This document shows positions 35,783 through 44,414 of a stretch of DNA of 64,000 nt, one piece after another. The notes beneath the pieces are model-generated. The model was not told where the DNA came from. It searched no databases and saw only the letters and a list, made by a program, of their open reading frames with translations. The stretch lies in the NCBI RefSeq assembly GCF_001184025.1, contig NZ_BBYG01000011.1, forward strand, positions 207,574 to 271,573. The letters are read 5' to 3'. This DNA comes from Streptomyces maremycinicus (GTDB lineage: Bacteria > Actinomycetota > Actinomycetes > Streptomycetales > Streptomycetaceae). The position numbers and the translations under genes are program-made. Numbering within the stretch: the stretch's first letter is position 1; every line of letters starts with the position of its first letter.

Positions 35783-36358
35783 ATGGACGAAGAGTTGCGA
35801 TCACTCACGGAGCGCTTACGGCGCGAGTCCGGCGGGACGGCGGTGTACGAACGGTTGGCGCGCACCGCGGACCACGACGAACTGGCGGGCGTGCTCACCG
35901 AGTCGGGGCAGCCCCTCTGGGCCCGCGAACTGGCCGCGTTCCGGCTGGGATGCGCCGGCGACCGGCGCGCCTTCGAGGCGCTCGTCCTGCTGCTCAACCA
36001 CCGCGACCCGCCGCGCTGCGCCTCCGCCGCCCACGCACTGGCCCGGCTCGACGATCCCCGCACCGCCCGGGCCGCGGCCGCCCTGGCCACCAATGAACTG
36101 CGCGTCGCCTACGCCCTGCACCCGGTCCGGCTGCTGGTGGACCTGCGCGCACCCGAGTCGGTGCCCGCGCTGATCACGACCCTGCGGCGGCGTCTGAGCC
36201 CGCACGACCCCTACCGCCGGGTGGCCCTCGCCTGTGTGGAGGGCCTGGGCGCGCTGGCCGACGACCGCGCGCGACCGGTACTCACCGACGCCCTGGCCCA
36301 CCCGGCCCTGGCGGAGGCGGCCGTACACGCGCTGGCGCGCATCCCCGGGCAGCGCTGA
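35783..36358 (+). CDS. HEAT-repeat-like protein with a TTA codon
   Basis: 191 residues built of helical Ala/Leu/Arg-rich repeats (PLWARELAAFRLGCAGDRRAFEAL, CASAAHALARLDDPRTARAAA, VALACVEGLGALADDRARPVL, EAAVHALARIP), the pattern of HEAT/armadillo-type scaffolds. No catalytic motif is visible; similar streptomycete proteins are sometimes labelled adenylosuccinate lyase, which the sequence does not support. Codon 12 (35816-35818) is TTA, read in Streptomyces only by the bldA tRNA, so full expression should depend on developmental stage. The ATG at 35783 fits a leaderless message; a strong terminator follows. Confidence 0.85.
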   Translation: MDEELRSLTERLRRESGGTAVYERLARTADHDELAGVLTESGQPLWARELAAFRLGCAGDRRAFEALVLLLNHRDPPRCASAAHALARLDDPRTARAAAALATNELRVAYALHPVRLLVDLRAPESVPALITTLRRRLSPHDPYRRVALACVEGLGALADDRARPVLTDALAHPALAEAAVHALARIPGQR

Positions 36359-36365
36359 GCACCGT

Positions 36366-36416
36366 CGGACCACGGACGGACAAGGGAGGCGCCCCTCCTT
36401 GTCCGTCCGTGGTCCG
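36366..36416 (+). terminator. Terminator after the HEAT-repeat gene
   Basis: A perfect 20-bp inverted repeat (36366-36385 with 36397-36416) with an 11-base loop begins 7 bp past the stop and is followed by TTTG. Confidence 0.92.
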
Positions 36417-36582
36417 TTTGCTGGGGAAGCCGGGCACTTGTCGCCCATTAGTTCGAGATTCGAATATCTTCGCGATGGGAAGATCGCCTTCCGGCCGGAC
36501 TAGAGGGCCGGCGCGCCCGTCGGGCTGCTGCCGAAGTGACCGCGGACGAGCCGGACCAGTCCGGCTGTGGAGGGTGATAGGC

Positions 36583-37710
36583 GTGACCAGCACTCAACTC
36601 CCTGACGAGATATCGCTCCTGAGCCCGCCTCAGGACGCGACCACGACCTTCGGGCAGTTCCTGGAGGAGAAGTGGTCAGCGGTCTGCCGGGGCCTGGGGA
36701 CGGACGCAGAGGAGACGGAGAGTGTGCTCCGGGACCTGCGGGAGGCGCTCCACCCGTGGGGCGGGCGGCCCATGGGAACGCGTTGTGATCCGCCGTCGTT
36801 CGTCTCGGCCGACGGCTTCCCCGCCGAACTCTCCGTCAGCTGGAAGGCCGGCCGGCCCGAGGTCCGCGTGCTGTTCGAGTCGCTCGGCTCCGACGGCACC
36901 CCCCTCGGCTGCCAGGAGGCGGGCCGCAAGCTGACCCGGAGACTCGGCGGCAGACCCGGGACGGACATCACGCGCTGCCTGAGTGTCGAGGACCTGTTCC
37001 TCACGTCCGACCCCGATCGCTACCGCGCCACCATCTGGCACTCGCTGGCCTGGCGGCCGGGGGAGCGGCCTCACTACAAGGTCTACCTCAACCCGCAGGT
37101 GCACGGCCTGGACCGCGCGTACGAGGTCATGGCGCACGCCATGCACCGGCTGGGCCTGGCGCAGGCCTGGGAACCGGTGGCGCGGCGCAGCGAGGAACTG
37201 GAGCGCCGCGGGCACGAGTTGGAGCTCATGGCCCTCGATCTGGACGGCGGGGGCGCCTCCCGGGTGAAGGTCTACTTCCGGCACCGCCCCATGCCGATGG
37301 AGGAACTGGACACCGTGGCCGCCATGGCGCACCGCCACGACCCGGTCCGGGCGGCCCGCGCGGCCGCCGTCATCTACGGGCGGGACACTGGCGTCGTGCG
37401 CAACGAGCCGATGACCTGCCTGGCGTTCCGGGAGGGCGTGTCCGGCCCCGAGGAGGCCAACGTCTACCTGAGGCTGCCCGACAACACCCGCTCCGACGCC
37501 GAGGCGTCCGTACGCGTGGCCCGGCTCATGGAGCTGGAGGGGATCGACCCGGGCCCGCACGCCGAGATCCTGCGGCAGTTGACGGCGGAGCAGCCGAAGG
37601 ACGCGCGGCAGGTACAGGAGTTGTGCAGCTACCGGACGATCTCGCCGGACCGGCCGGCGGACATCGGTCTGTACCTGCGGTTCCCCGCGTACGCCGACCC
37701 CGTGCTCTGA
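36583..37710 (+). CDS. DMATS-type (ABBA) aromatic prenyltransferase
   Basis: 375 residues from GTG at 36583, with GGAGG 9 bp upstream; upstream in-frame starts add unrelated sequence. Length and motif spacing fit bacterial indole prenyltransferases of the tryptophan dimethylallyltransferase family. Repeated beta-strands carry the basic/tyrosine diphosphate shield: IWHSLAWRPGERPHYKVYLNP, RVKVYFRHRP, EANVYLRLPD and IGLYLRFPAY. Such enzymes attach a dimethylallyl group to tryptophan or another aromatic without needing a metal in the active site. It has its own promoter region (terminator upstream) and no biosynthetic neighbour: no tryptophanase, flavin monooxygenase, peptide synthetase or exporter is adjacent. 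Substrate and regiochemistry cannot be read from the sequence. Confidence 0.85.
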   Translation: MTSTQLPDEISLLSPPQDATTTFGQFLEEKWSAVCRGLGTDAEETESVLRDLREALHPWGGRPMGTRCDPPSFVSADGFPAELSVSWKAGRPEVRVLFESLGSDGTPLGCQEAGRKLTRRLGGRPGTDITRCLSVEDLFLTSDPDRYRATIWHSLAWRPGERPHYKVYLNPQVHGLDRAYEVMAHAMHRLGLAQAWEPVARRSEELERRGHELELMALDLDGGGASRVKVYFRHRPMPMEELDTVAAMAHRHDPVRAARAAAVIYGRDTGVVRNEPMTCLAFREGVSGPEEANVYLRLPDNTRSDAEASVRVARLMELEGIDPGPHAEILRQLTAEQPKDARQVQELCSYRTISPDRPADIGLYLRFPAYADPVL

Positions 37711-37814
37711 GACCGGACCACGGACGACGGCCCTCCACAGCCCCTCCGGTACCCACGGGCGGGCTCCGCCGGCGGGGGCCGGCCGGGGGCTATCGGGGTG
37801 ACCCGTCGGCGGCT

Positions 37815-38213
37815 TCAGTCGGCCAGCACCGCGTAGGCCTCGATCTCCATCAGGAAGTCCGGGTGGACCAGGGCGGCGACCTGCACGGCCGAGGCGGCCG
37901 GGAGGCGGTCGTCGGGTATGTGGGCGGCACGGGCCGTGCGGATCGCGGGCATGTGGGCCATGTCCGTCACGAAATAGGTGAGTTTGACGACGTCGTCGAA
38001 GGTCGCGCCGGCCGCGGCGAGGCAGCGGCGCAGGTTCTCGAAGACCTGGCGGGCCTGGGCCTGCGGGTCGCCCTCGCCGACCAGCCTGCGCTGCTCGTCG
38101 AGCGGAAGCTGACCGGAGACGGCCACGAAACGGCCGGTGCCCATGACGACGTGGGAGTACTGGGCCGCGGCGGCGACCCCGTCGGGGGCGGTGATCCTGG
38201 TCGGTTCGCTCAT
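37815..38213 (-). CDS. Rid (YjgF/YER057c) family protein lacking the catalytic Arg
   Basis: 132 residues, one chorismate-mutase-like Rid domain: VAVSGQLPLDEQ, QARQVFENLRRCLAAAGATFDDVVKLTYFVTDM and MEIEAYAVLAD at the C-terminus. RidA enamine/imine deaminases have Arg in the PARS segment before the last strand; here the aligned segment reads PAASAVQV, so that Arg is Ala. It therefore belongs with the non-RidA Rid subfamilies, and deamination of 2-aminoacrylate should not be assumed. It lies downstream of the S33 peptidase with a 56-bp gap. Confidence 0.88.
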   Translation of the reverse strand: MSEPTRITAPDGVAAAAQYSHVVMGTGRFVAVSGQLPLDEQRRLVGEGDPQAQARQVFENLRRCLAAAGATFDDVVKLTYFVTDMAHMPAIRTARAAHIPDDRLPAASAVQVAALVHPDFLMEIEAYAVLAD

Positions 38214-38269
38214 GCGTCCATGGTGGACCACGGGTCTGACAACGCCCCCGGGGGGCCTGCGGTCACCGC

Positions 38270-39862
38270 TCAGCCACGGAACCCCAGCAGCCCGTGCAGC
38301 GTCGAGCCGTGGCCGGTGGGTGCCGCCGCCTTCGGCGCCGACGGCTTCGGGTCGGGCTGCGCCGCGCACACCGCGTCGACCCCGCCGGACCCGCGCGGCA
38401 CCGTGCCGTCGGTCAGGTAGGCCGCCAGGTGCTTGTCCAGGCAGGTGTTCCCGCTCAGCGTGACACCGTGGTTCTGGCCGCCCTCCTCGACGACGAGGCT
38501 CGAGCCGCGCAGCAGCGCGTGGACCGTCGCACCGCCCTCGTACGGCGTGGCAGCGTCCTCCGTCGCCTGGAACAGCAGGGCCGGCGGGAGCTTGCCGTTG
38601 GTGAGGTCCACCGGACCCACGGACCCCGTCGGCCAGAACGCGCACGGTGCGTTGTACCAGGCGTTGTTCCAGGTCATGAAGGGCGCCTTCACGTACGTCG
38701 CCCAGTTGTCCGCGCGCCACTCGTCCCAGTCGCGCGGCCAGAAGGCGTCGCGGCACTGCACCGACGAGTAGATGCTGTAGCCGTTGTCCCCCGCGGAGTC
38801 GACGGCGGCGAAGTTCTCGTACGCCTCGACCAGCGGGCCGGTGTCCTTGCGGTTCACGTACGCCGCGAACGCCTCGGCGAGGCGGGGCCAGTAGCCGTTG
38901 TAGTAGCCGCCGGGCAGGAACGTGTCCTCCAGCTCCGAGGCGCCCACCTTGCCGCCGGCCGGCTTCTCGGCGAGCGCCGCCCGCATCGCGTACCACGCGG
39001 TCTCCACCCGCTCCGGATCGGTCCCCAGTGCGTACGTCTTGTCGTACTTGGCGATCCAGGCCATCAGGGCGCGGTGCCGGTCGTTGAAGGCCAGGTCCTG
39101 GGTGAGGTTGTCCTCGTACCAGACGCCCGTGGGATCGACGATCGAGTCCAGGACCAGCCGCCGCACCCGCTGCGGGTAGAGCTTGGCGTACACCGCGCCG
39201 AGGTAGGTGCCGTAGGAGTAGCCGAAGTAGTTCAGCCGCGGCGCGCCGACCGCGGCCCGGATCGCGTCCATGTCCCGTACGGCGCTGACCGTGTCGATGT
39301 ACGGCAGCACGCGCGCGTACTTCTTGGCGCAGGCCGCCGCGAAGGACCGGGCGCGGGCGATGTTCGCGTCCTCGATCGCCTCGGTGCTCGGCACCGAGTC
39401 CGGGCGGACGGCGGCGAAGTGGCCGGGCGCGCAGTCCAGCGCGGGCGTGCTCCTGCCGACCCCGCGCGGGTCGAAGCCGATGACGTCGTACTGGGCCGAC
39501 ACCGCCTTCGGCAGCGCCGAGGCGACGAACCCGGCGAGGCTCAGCCCCCCGCCGCCGGGACCGCCCGGGTTGACCAGCAGCGGTCCCTGGTACGTCTTCG
39601 CGGTGTGCGGGACGCGGGACAGCGCCAGCGTGATCTGCTCGCCGCCCGGCCGCTCGTGGTCGAGCGGCACCTTCAGGGACGCGCACTGGAGCTTCGGCTG
39701 CGCGGTGGTGCCGCAGCCCTTCCAGGCGAGCGCCGCGCGGGCGGACTCCCCGGCCGGCGAGGGGGTCGCGGCGGGCGAGGGGGTCGCGGCGGCGGGCGCG
39801 GCCGTGACCGTCCCGGCCAGGACGACGGCGACAGCGCACAGCACGGCTGCGCGGTGGTTCAT
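38270..39862 (-). CDS. Secreted S33-type tripeptidyl aminopeptidase-like hydrolase
   Basis: 530 residues from ATG at 39862 (GGGAG upstream). A Sec signal peptide (MNHRAAVLCAVAVVLAGTVTAAPAAA) is followed by a Pro/Ala linker. The alpha/beta-hydrolase core has LLVNPGGPGGGGLSLAG (oxyanion loop), YDVIGFDPRGVGRSTP, the nucleophile elbow NYFGYSYGTYLGAVYA, a late acid in ATEDAATPYEGG and the His in GGQNHGVTLSGN. The C-terminal TAP-like domain with its Cys pairs matches the Streptomyces Tap/SlpD/SlpE family, which removes tripeptides or processes secreted proteins. The substrate is untested. Confidence 0.93.
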   Translation of the reverse strand: MNHRAAVLCAVAVVLAGTVTAAPAAATPSPAATPSPAGESARAALAWKGCGTTAQPKLQCASLKVPLDHERPGGEQITLALSRVPHTAKTYQGPLLVNPGGPGGGGLSLAGFVASALPKAVSAQYDVIGFDPRGVGRSTPALDCAPGHFAAVRPDSVPSTEAIEDANIARARSFAAACAKKYARVLPYIDTVSAVRDMDAIRAAVGAPRLNYFGYSYGTYLGAVYAKLYPQRVRRLVLDSIVDPTGVWYEDNLTQDLAFNDRHRALMAWIAKYDKTYALGTDPERVETAWYAMRAALAEKPAGGKVGASELEDTFLPGGYYNGYWPRLAEAFAAYVNRKDTGPLVEAYENFAAVDSAGDNGYSIYSSVQCRDAFWPRDWDEWRADNWATYVKAPFMTWNNAWYNAPCAFWPTGSVGPVDLTNGKLPPALLFQATEDAATPYEGGATVHALLRGSSLVVEEGGQNHGVTLSGNTCLDKHLAAYLTDGTVPRGSGGVDAVCAAQPDPKPSAPKAAAPTGHGSTLHGLLGFRG

Positions 39863-40009
39863 GGAGTGCTCCCGAGGCGACGGAGGGGCCGAGGACGGCC
39901 GGACCGCACACGTCACGGCCCTTGCCGCATCGTCCCGGGAAGGGCGTCCCGAGGAACCTGTTCCGCTGTCGATTGACCCGTTCGGGTCGCCGGATGCGCT
40001 CGAACGCGC

Positions 40010-41065
40010 TCAGATCAGCGAGAGCTGGGTCGGGCCCGACCCGGCCGGCTCCGCCACCGCCTCCGTCCCCGGCCCGGGCCGCGGGATCCGGCGGGGCATC
40101 CCCGCGCGCGTGGGGCCGATCCCGTACTCCTCGGCCAACTCGTGGACCTGACGGGTGATCCGCCGCTGGTACCACTTGGGGGCGTAGGCGCCGTCCGCGT
40201 ACAGCCGCTCGTACCGGCGCACCAGACCGGGGTGGTGCTGTCCGAGCCACGCCATGAACCACTCGCGGGCGCCGGGGCGCAGATGCAACGCGAGCGGGGT
40301 GACGGAGGTGGCTCCGGAGGCGGCGACGGCTCGCACGGTGGCGCGCAGCTGGGCCGGCTCGTCGCCGAGGAAGGGGATCACCGGGGCCATCAGCACCCCG
40401 CAGCCGATCCCGTGGTCGGTGAGGGTCCGTACGACGTCCAGACGCCGCTCGGGGGCCGGCGTGCCCGGTTCCACGGTGCGCCACAGCTCGGTGTCGATGA
40501 AGCCGACGGAGACCGAGACGCCGACGTCGGTCACCTCGGCGGCCTCCCGCAACAGGTCGAGGTCGCGCAGGATCAGGGTGCCCTTGGTCAGGATCGAGAA
40601 GGGGTTCGCCCGGTCGCGCAGGGCGGACAGGATGCCCGGCATCAGCCGGTAGCGGCCCTCTGCGCGCTGGTAGCAGTCGACGTTCGTGCCCATCGCGACG
40701 TGCTCGCCGTGCCAGCGGGGCGAGGCCAACTGGCGGCGCAGCAGGTCCGGCGCGTTCACCTTGACGACGATCTGGGTGTCGAAGCCGGTCCCGGTGTCGA
40801 GGTCGAGATAGCTGTGCGTCTTGCGGGCGAAGCAGTACACGCACGCGTGTGTGCAGCCCCGGTAGGGGTTCACCGTCCACTCGAACGGCATCCGGGAGGC
40901 GCCCGGCACCCGGTTGAGGATCGAGCGGGCCCGGATCTCGTGGAAGGTGATGCCGGCGAACTCGGGCGTGTCGAACGTCCTGGTCGTGACCGCGTCCGCG
41001 GCGAACAGCGCGGCGTCGGCCGGCCGGTCGTGACGGGTCTCCACGGTGAGGTTGTCCCAGCGCAT
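40010..41065 (-). CDS. Radical SAM protein (Rv2578c / spore-photoproduct-lyase-like)
   Basis: 351 residues from ATG at 41065 behind GAGGAGG. The radical SAM cluster motif is CTHACVYC (Cys-x3-Cys-x2-Cys) after the conserved TVNPYRGC, followed by LDLDTGTGFDTQIVVKVNAP and VAMGTNVDCYQRAEGRYRLM. This is the actinobacterial Rv2578c family, related to SplB-type radical SAM proteins; a DNA-repair role is suspected but unproven in what I know. The promoter carries a LexA-type box, which supports a DNA-damage role. No partner gene is adjacent. Confidence 0.9.
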   Translation of the reverse strand: MRWDNLTVETRHDRPADAALFAADAVTTRTFDTPEFAGITFHEIRARSILNRVPGASRMPFEWTVNPYRGCTHACVYCFARKTHSYLDLDTGTGFDTQIVVKVNAPDLLRRQLASPRWHGEHVAMGTNVDCYQRAEGRYRLMPGILSALRDRANPFSILTKGTLILRDLDLLREAAEVTDVGVSVSVGFIDTELWRTVEPGTPAPERRLDVVRTLTDHGIGCGVLMAPVIPFLGDEPAQLRATVRAVAASGATSVTPLALHLRPGAREWFMAWLGQHHPGLVRRYERLYADGAYAPKWYQRRITRQVHELAEEYGIGPTRAGMPRRIPRPGPGTEAVAEPAGSGPTQLSLI

Positions 41066-41091
41066 GACGCCTCCTCGGTAGCACTGCCCCC

Positions 41092-41109
41092 ACAATAGAA
41101 CATGTGTTC
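41092..41109 (-). promoter_or_regulatory. LexA (SOS) box abutting the -10 of the radical SAM gene
   Basis: GAACATGTGTTC (41098-41109; minus strand GAACACATGTTC) fits the Gram-positive LexA consensus GAAC-N4-GTTC. It directly adjoins a -10-like TATTGT (minus strand, 41092-41097), 26 bp upstream of the ATG. No other such box was seen in the window. Confidence 0.65.
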
Positions 41110-41267
41110 CCATGATCGTGCGGAAGACCTTTCGGAGGCCCTTTTCGACCGCCCCGCGATCGCTTCCGGGACCCCGATTTGGGCGGCCGTGGACCGGGGT
41201 GGTTGGCTTGCCCCGAACCTGAGGAACCCCGAACAACCCTGAGCAACACGGACCTGGAGGAACCCCC

Positions 41268-41711
41268 ATGGCGCAGGTCGAGGCCACCACCGAGCGGGTC
41301 GTCGCCGCGGACCCGGAGAAGGTGTTCGACACCATCGCCGACTACAGCGGCGCGCGCGGGAAGCTGCTGCCCGAGCACTTCAGCGAGTACGAGGTGCGCG
41401 AGGGCGGCGACGGCGAGGGCACCGTCGTCCACTGGAAGCTCCAGGCCACCAGCAAGCGCGTGCGGGACTGCCTCCTGGAGGTCACCGAGCCGACCGACGG
41501 CGAGCTCGTCGAGAAGGACCGCAACTCCTCGATGGTCACCGTCTGGCGGGTCACCCCGGCGGGCGAGGGCAGGTCCCGCGTCGTCGTCACCACCACCTGG
41601 AACGGAGCCGGCGGCATCGGCGGCTTCTTCGAGAGGACCTTCGCGCCCAAGGGCCTCAACCGGATCTACGAGCTGATCCTGGCCAATCTCGCCACCGAGG
41701 TCGAGAAGTAG
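41268..41711 (+). CDS. SRPBCC family protein (polyketide cyclase/START-like)
   Basis: 147 residues from ATG at 41268 with GGAGG 7 bp upstream. It is a Bet v1-like hydrophobic-pocket fold: VEATTERVVAADPEKVFDTIADYSGARGKLL, a curved central sheet (TVVHWKLQ, VVVTTTWNG) and a long C-terminal helix (LNRIYELILANLATEVEK). Such proteins bind lipids, steroids or polyketide-like ligands; the ligand here is unknown. Confidence 0.9.
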   Translation: MAQVEATTERVVAADPEKVFDTIADYSGARGKLLPEHFSEYEVREGGDGEGTVVHWKLQATSKRVRDCLLEVTEPTDGELVEKDRNSSMVTVWRVTPAGEGRSRVVVTTTWNGAGGIGGFFERTFAPKGLNRIYELILANLATEVEK

Positions 41712-41863
41712 AGCAACGCCCGTGCGCTCCGCGCGCGTTGACTCACTTCACCGGTTCGAGTGGTTCTCTCTTGTGACCGGGATGGCGCCGTAACTCGTCG
41801 CGCTTGCTCGTAGTTGTCGCTTTACGCGGGAATTGCGGGGCAGGCGCGACGAGGGAGCGGTAC

Positions 41864-44260
41864 ATGGGCGGGACCACGCCGGCACAGGACGAGCCGGTCA
41901 CGGCACCTGCCCCGGAGGACCGGCCGCCCGCGCCGGCCGGACCGGCGCGACCGGAGCGCCGCCGGGTGCGACTGGTCTTCTTCTCGCTGATGCTCGCCCT
42001 GCTCCTCGCGGCCCTGGAGCAGATGATCGTCGCCACCGCCCTGCCGAGGATCGTCGGTGAACTGCACGGCCTGGACCGGATGTCCTGGGCGATCACCGCC
42101 TATCTGCTCACCGCCACGGTCGGACTGCCGATCTACGGCAAACTCGGTGACCTCCTCGGCCGCAAGGGCGTCTTCCAGTTCGCGATCGTCGTCTTCGTCA
42201 TCGGCTCCGCGCTCGCCGGGCGGGCCCGCACCATGGATCAGCTGATCGCCTTCCGCGCGGTCCAGGGCGTCGGCGCGGGCGGCCTCATGATCGGGGTGCA
42301 GGCGATCATCGCGGACATCGTCCCGCCCCGGCAGCGCGGCCGGTTCATGGGCCTCATCGGCGCCGCCTTCGGCCTCGCCTCGGTCGCCGGACCCCTGCTC
42401 GGCGGCTACTTCACGGACCATCTGTCCTGGCGCTGGTGCTTCTACATCAACGTCCCCTTCGGCCTGCTCACCCTCGCCGTCGTCACCGTCGTGCTGAAGC
42501 TGCCGAAGCCGACGGCCAGGCCCCGGTTCGACGTCCTCGGCGCCCTGTTGCTCGCCGCCGCCTCCATTTGCCTCGTCCTGCTGACCAGTTGGGGCGGCAC
42601 CCGGCACGCCTGGGACTCCGGCGTCATCCTCGGCCTCGGCGCGGGAGCGGCCGCCGCCGCCGCCCTGTTCCTCGCCGTGGAGCGCGCCGCCGCCGAACCC
42701 CTCATCCCGCTACGGCTGTTCAGGGACTCCGTCTTCAACGTCAGCGCCCTGGTCGGCCTGGTGATCGGCGTCGCGCTGTTCGGCGCCGCGAGCTATCTGC
42801 CGACCTTCCTCCAGATGGTCGACGGGGCCACCGCCACCGAGTCCGGGCTGCTGATGCTGCCCATGATGGGCGGCATCGTCGGCGCCTCGGTCCTCTCCGG
42901 GCAGCTCATCACGCACACCGGCCGCTACAAGGCCTATCCCGTGCTCGGCAGCGGCCTCGCCGCCCTCGGCATGTGGCTGCTGTCCCGGCTCGAGGCCGAC
43001 ACGCCCCGGCTCCAGTACAGCCTCTGGATGGCCGTCCTCGGCGCCGGCATCGGGCTGGTGATGCCGGTCCTGGTCCTCGCCGTGCAGAACTCGGTGCGCC
43101 CGGCCGACCTCGGCACCGCCACCAGCGCCAACAACTACTTCCGGCAGATCGGCGGCAGCGTCGGCGCAGCGGTCTTCGGCACGCTCTTCGCCGACCGGCT
43201 CACCGACGCCCTGCGCACCCGCCTGCCCGCCGGCACGGGCGCCGGCCTGCCGGACCCCGAGTCCCTCACGCCGCAGCTCGTCCACGCCCTGCCCCCGCAG
43301 CTGCGCGATCCCTATATCCGCGCCTACGCCGACGCCATGCCGAGGATCTTCCTGTATCTCGTGCCGGTGCTGGTCCTCGGCCTGCTCGTCGCCTTCTTCC
43401 TCGAGGAGAAACCGCTGGTCTCCCAGACCGCCGCCACAGCGGAACCCGTGCTGGGGGACCCGGCGGCCACACAGCCCTTCACACCGCACGCGCCGCCCAC
43501 CGCGGGCACCCCCGTCCGCGGCACGGTGCGGCACCCGGACGGCGGTGCGGTGCCCCGCGCGGCGCTCACGCTCATCGACGTGGGCGGACAGCAGATCGGC
43601 CGGGACGCGAGCGGTGACGACGGACGGTTCGCGCTGACCGCGCCCGGCTCCGGGACCTACGTCCTGATCGCCGCGGCCGGCGGCCACCAGCCGCGGGCCG
43701 TCCCCGTCACCGTCGCGGAGCGCCCCGTCGAACTGGACGTGGTCCTCGGCGGCGCCGGACGTCTCGCCGGGAACGTGCTGAGCGCCGACGGCTCCCCGGT
43801 CCGGGACGCCACCGTCACCCTGACCGACATCCACGGCGAGGTGGTCGCCGGTACCCGCAGCGGCCGCGACGGCGGTTACCTCATCCCCGAACTCGTCGCC
43901 GGGGAGTACACCCTCGCCGCCGGCGCGCCCGCCTTCCGCCCGGCCGCCGTTCCGGTCGGCGTCCAGGCCGCCCGGGAGACCCGCCAGGACATCGAACTCG
44001 CCGGCGGCGCCCTGCTGCGCGGCACGGTCCGGGCCACCGGCGGGCGGCCCGTCGAGGACGCGCGCGTGACCCTCCTGGACGCGGCGGGCAACGTCGTGGA
44101 CACCCTCACCACGGGGCCCGACGGCACCTTCCGCTTCGTCGACCGGTCCAGCGGCGAGTACACCGTCATCGCCGCCGGTTACCCGCCGGTCGCCACCGTG
44201 CTCCAAGTGGCCGGCGGCGGGCGCACGGAACGCGACCTCCAGCTCGGTCACGAGGACTGA
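41864..44260 (+). CDS. MFS drug:H+ antiporter (DHA2) fused to three carboxypeptidase-regulatory-like domains
   Basis: 798 residues from ATG at 41864 (GAGGGAG upstream). Residues about 35-520 form a 14-helix EmrB/QacA-type transporter with motif [12 protein letters not shown], the [17 protein letters not shown] loop and antiporter motif [13 protein letters not shown]. The remaining 250 residues contain three similar beta-sandwich repeats of about 83 residues starting near 548, 631 and 714, each of form RGTVR-xDG-xxV-A-VTL-D-xG, with G-YLI/YVLIAA-G endings typical of the CarboxypepD_reg fold. By topology the tail should be cytosolic. The transporter part should export a hydrophobic compound or antibiotic using the proton gradient. 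No regulator gene is adjacent. Confidence 0.92.
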   Translation: MGGTTPAQDEPVTAPAPEDRPPAPAGPARPERRRVRLVFFSLMLALLLAALEQMIVATALPRIVGELHGLDRMSWAITAYLLTATVGLPIYGKLGDLLGRKGVFQFAIVVFVIGSALAGRARTMDQLIAFRAVQGVGAGGLMIGVQAIIADIVPPRQRGRFMGLIGAAFGLASVAGPLLGGYFTDHLSWRWCFYINVPFGLLTLAVVTVVLKLPKPTARPRFDVLGALLLAAASICLVLLTSWGGTRHAWDSGVILGLGAGAAAAAALFLAVERAAAEPLIPLRLFRDSVFNVSALVGLVIGVALFGAASYLPTFLQMVDGATATESGLLMLPMMGGIVGASVLSGQLITHTGRYKAYPVLGSGLAALGMWLLSRLEADTPRLQYSLWMAVLGAGIGLVMPVLVLAVQNSVRPADLGTATSANNYFRQIGGSVGAAVFGTLFADRLTDALRTRLPAGTGAGLPDPESLTPQLVHALPPQLRDPYIRAYADAMPRIFLYLVPVLVLGLLVAFFLEEKPLVSQTAATAEPVLGDPAATQPFTPHAPPTAGTPVRGTVRHPDGGAVPRAALTLIDVGGQQIGRDASGDDGRFALTAPGSGTYVLIAAAGGHQPRAVPVTVAERPVELDVVLGGAGRLAGNVLSADGSPVRDATVTLTDIHGEVVAGTRSGRDGGYLIPELVAGEYTLAAGAPAFRPAAVPVGVQAARETRQDIELAGGALLRGTVRATGGRPVEDARVTLLDAAGNVVDTLTTGPDGTFRFVDRSSGEYTVIAAGYPPVATVLQVAGGGRTERDLQLGHED

Positions 44261-44414
44261 CACCGCCCGGAGCGGACGCCCGGACGTGCGGCGTACCCCG
44301 GCGCGCCCGGCTGAAACCAATTCCAGGATTGCCGCACATGCCGACCGACGTGCGCCGTACGGTGGTGACGGCGGGACAGATCTTGCACAGCTCTGGGGAG
44401 AGAGGGCCTGGGCC

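Noticed and set aside
35783..36358. Adenylosuccinate lyase annotation
   Set aside because: The 191-residue repeat protein has none of the fumarase/lyase signature motifs.
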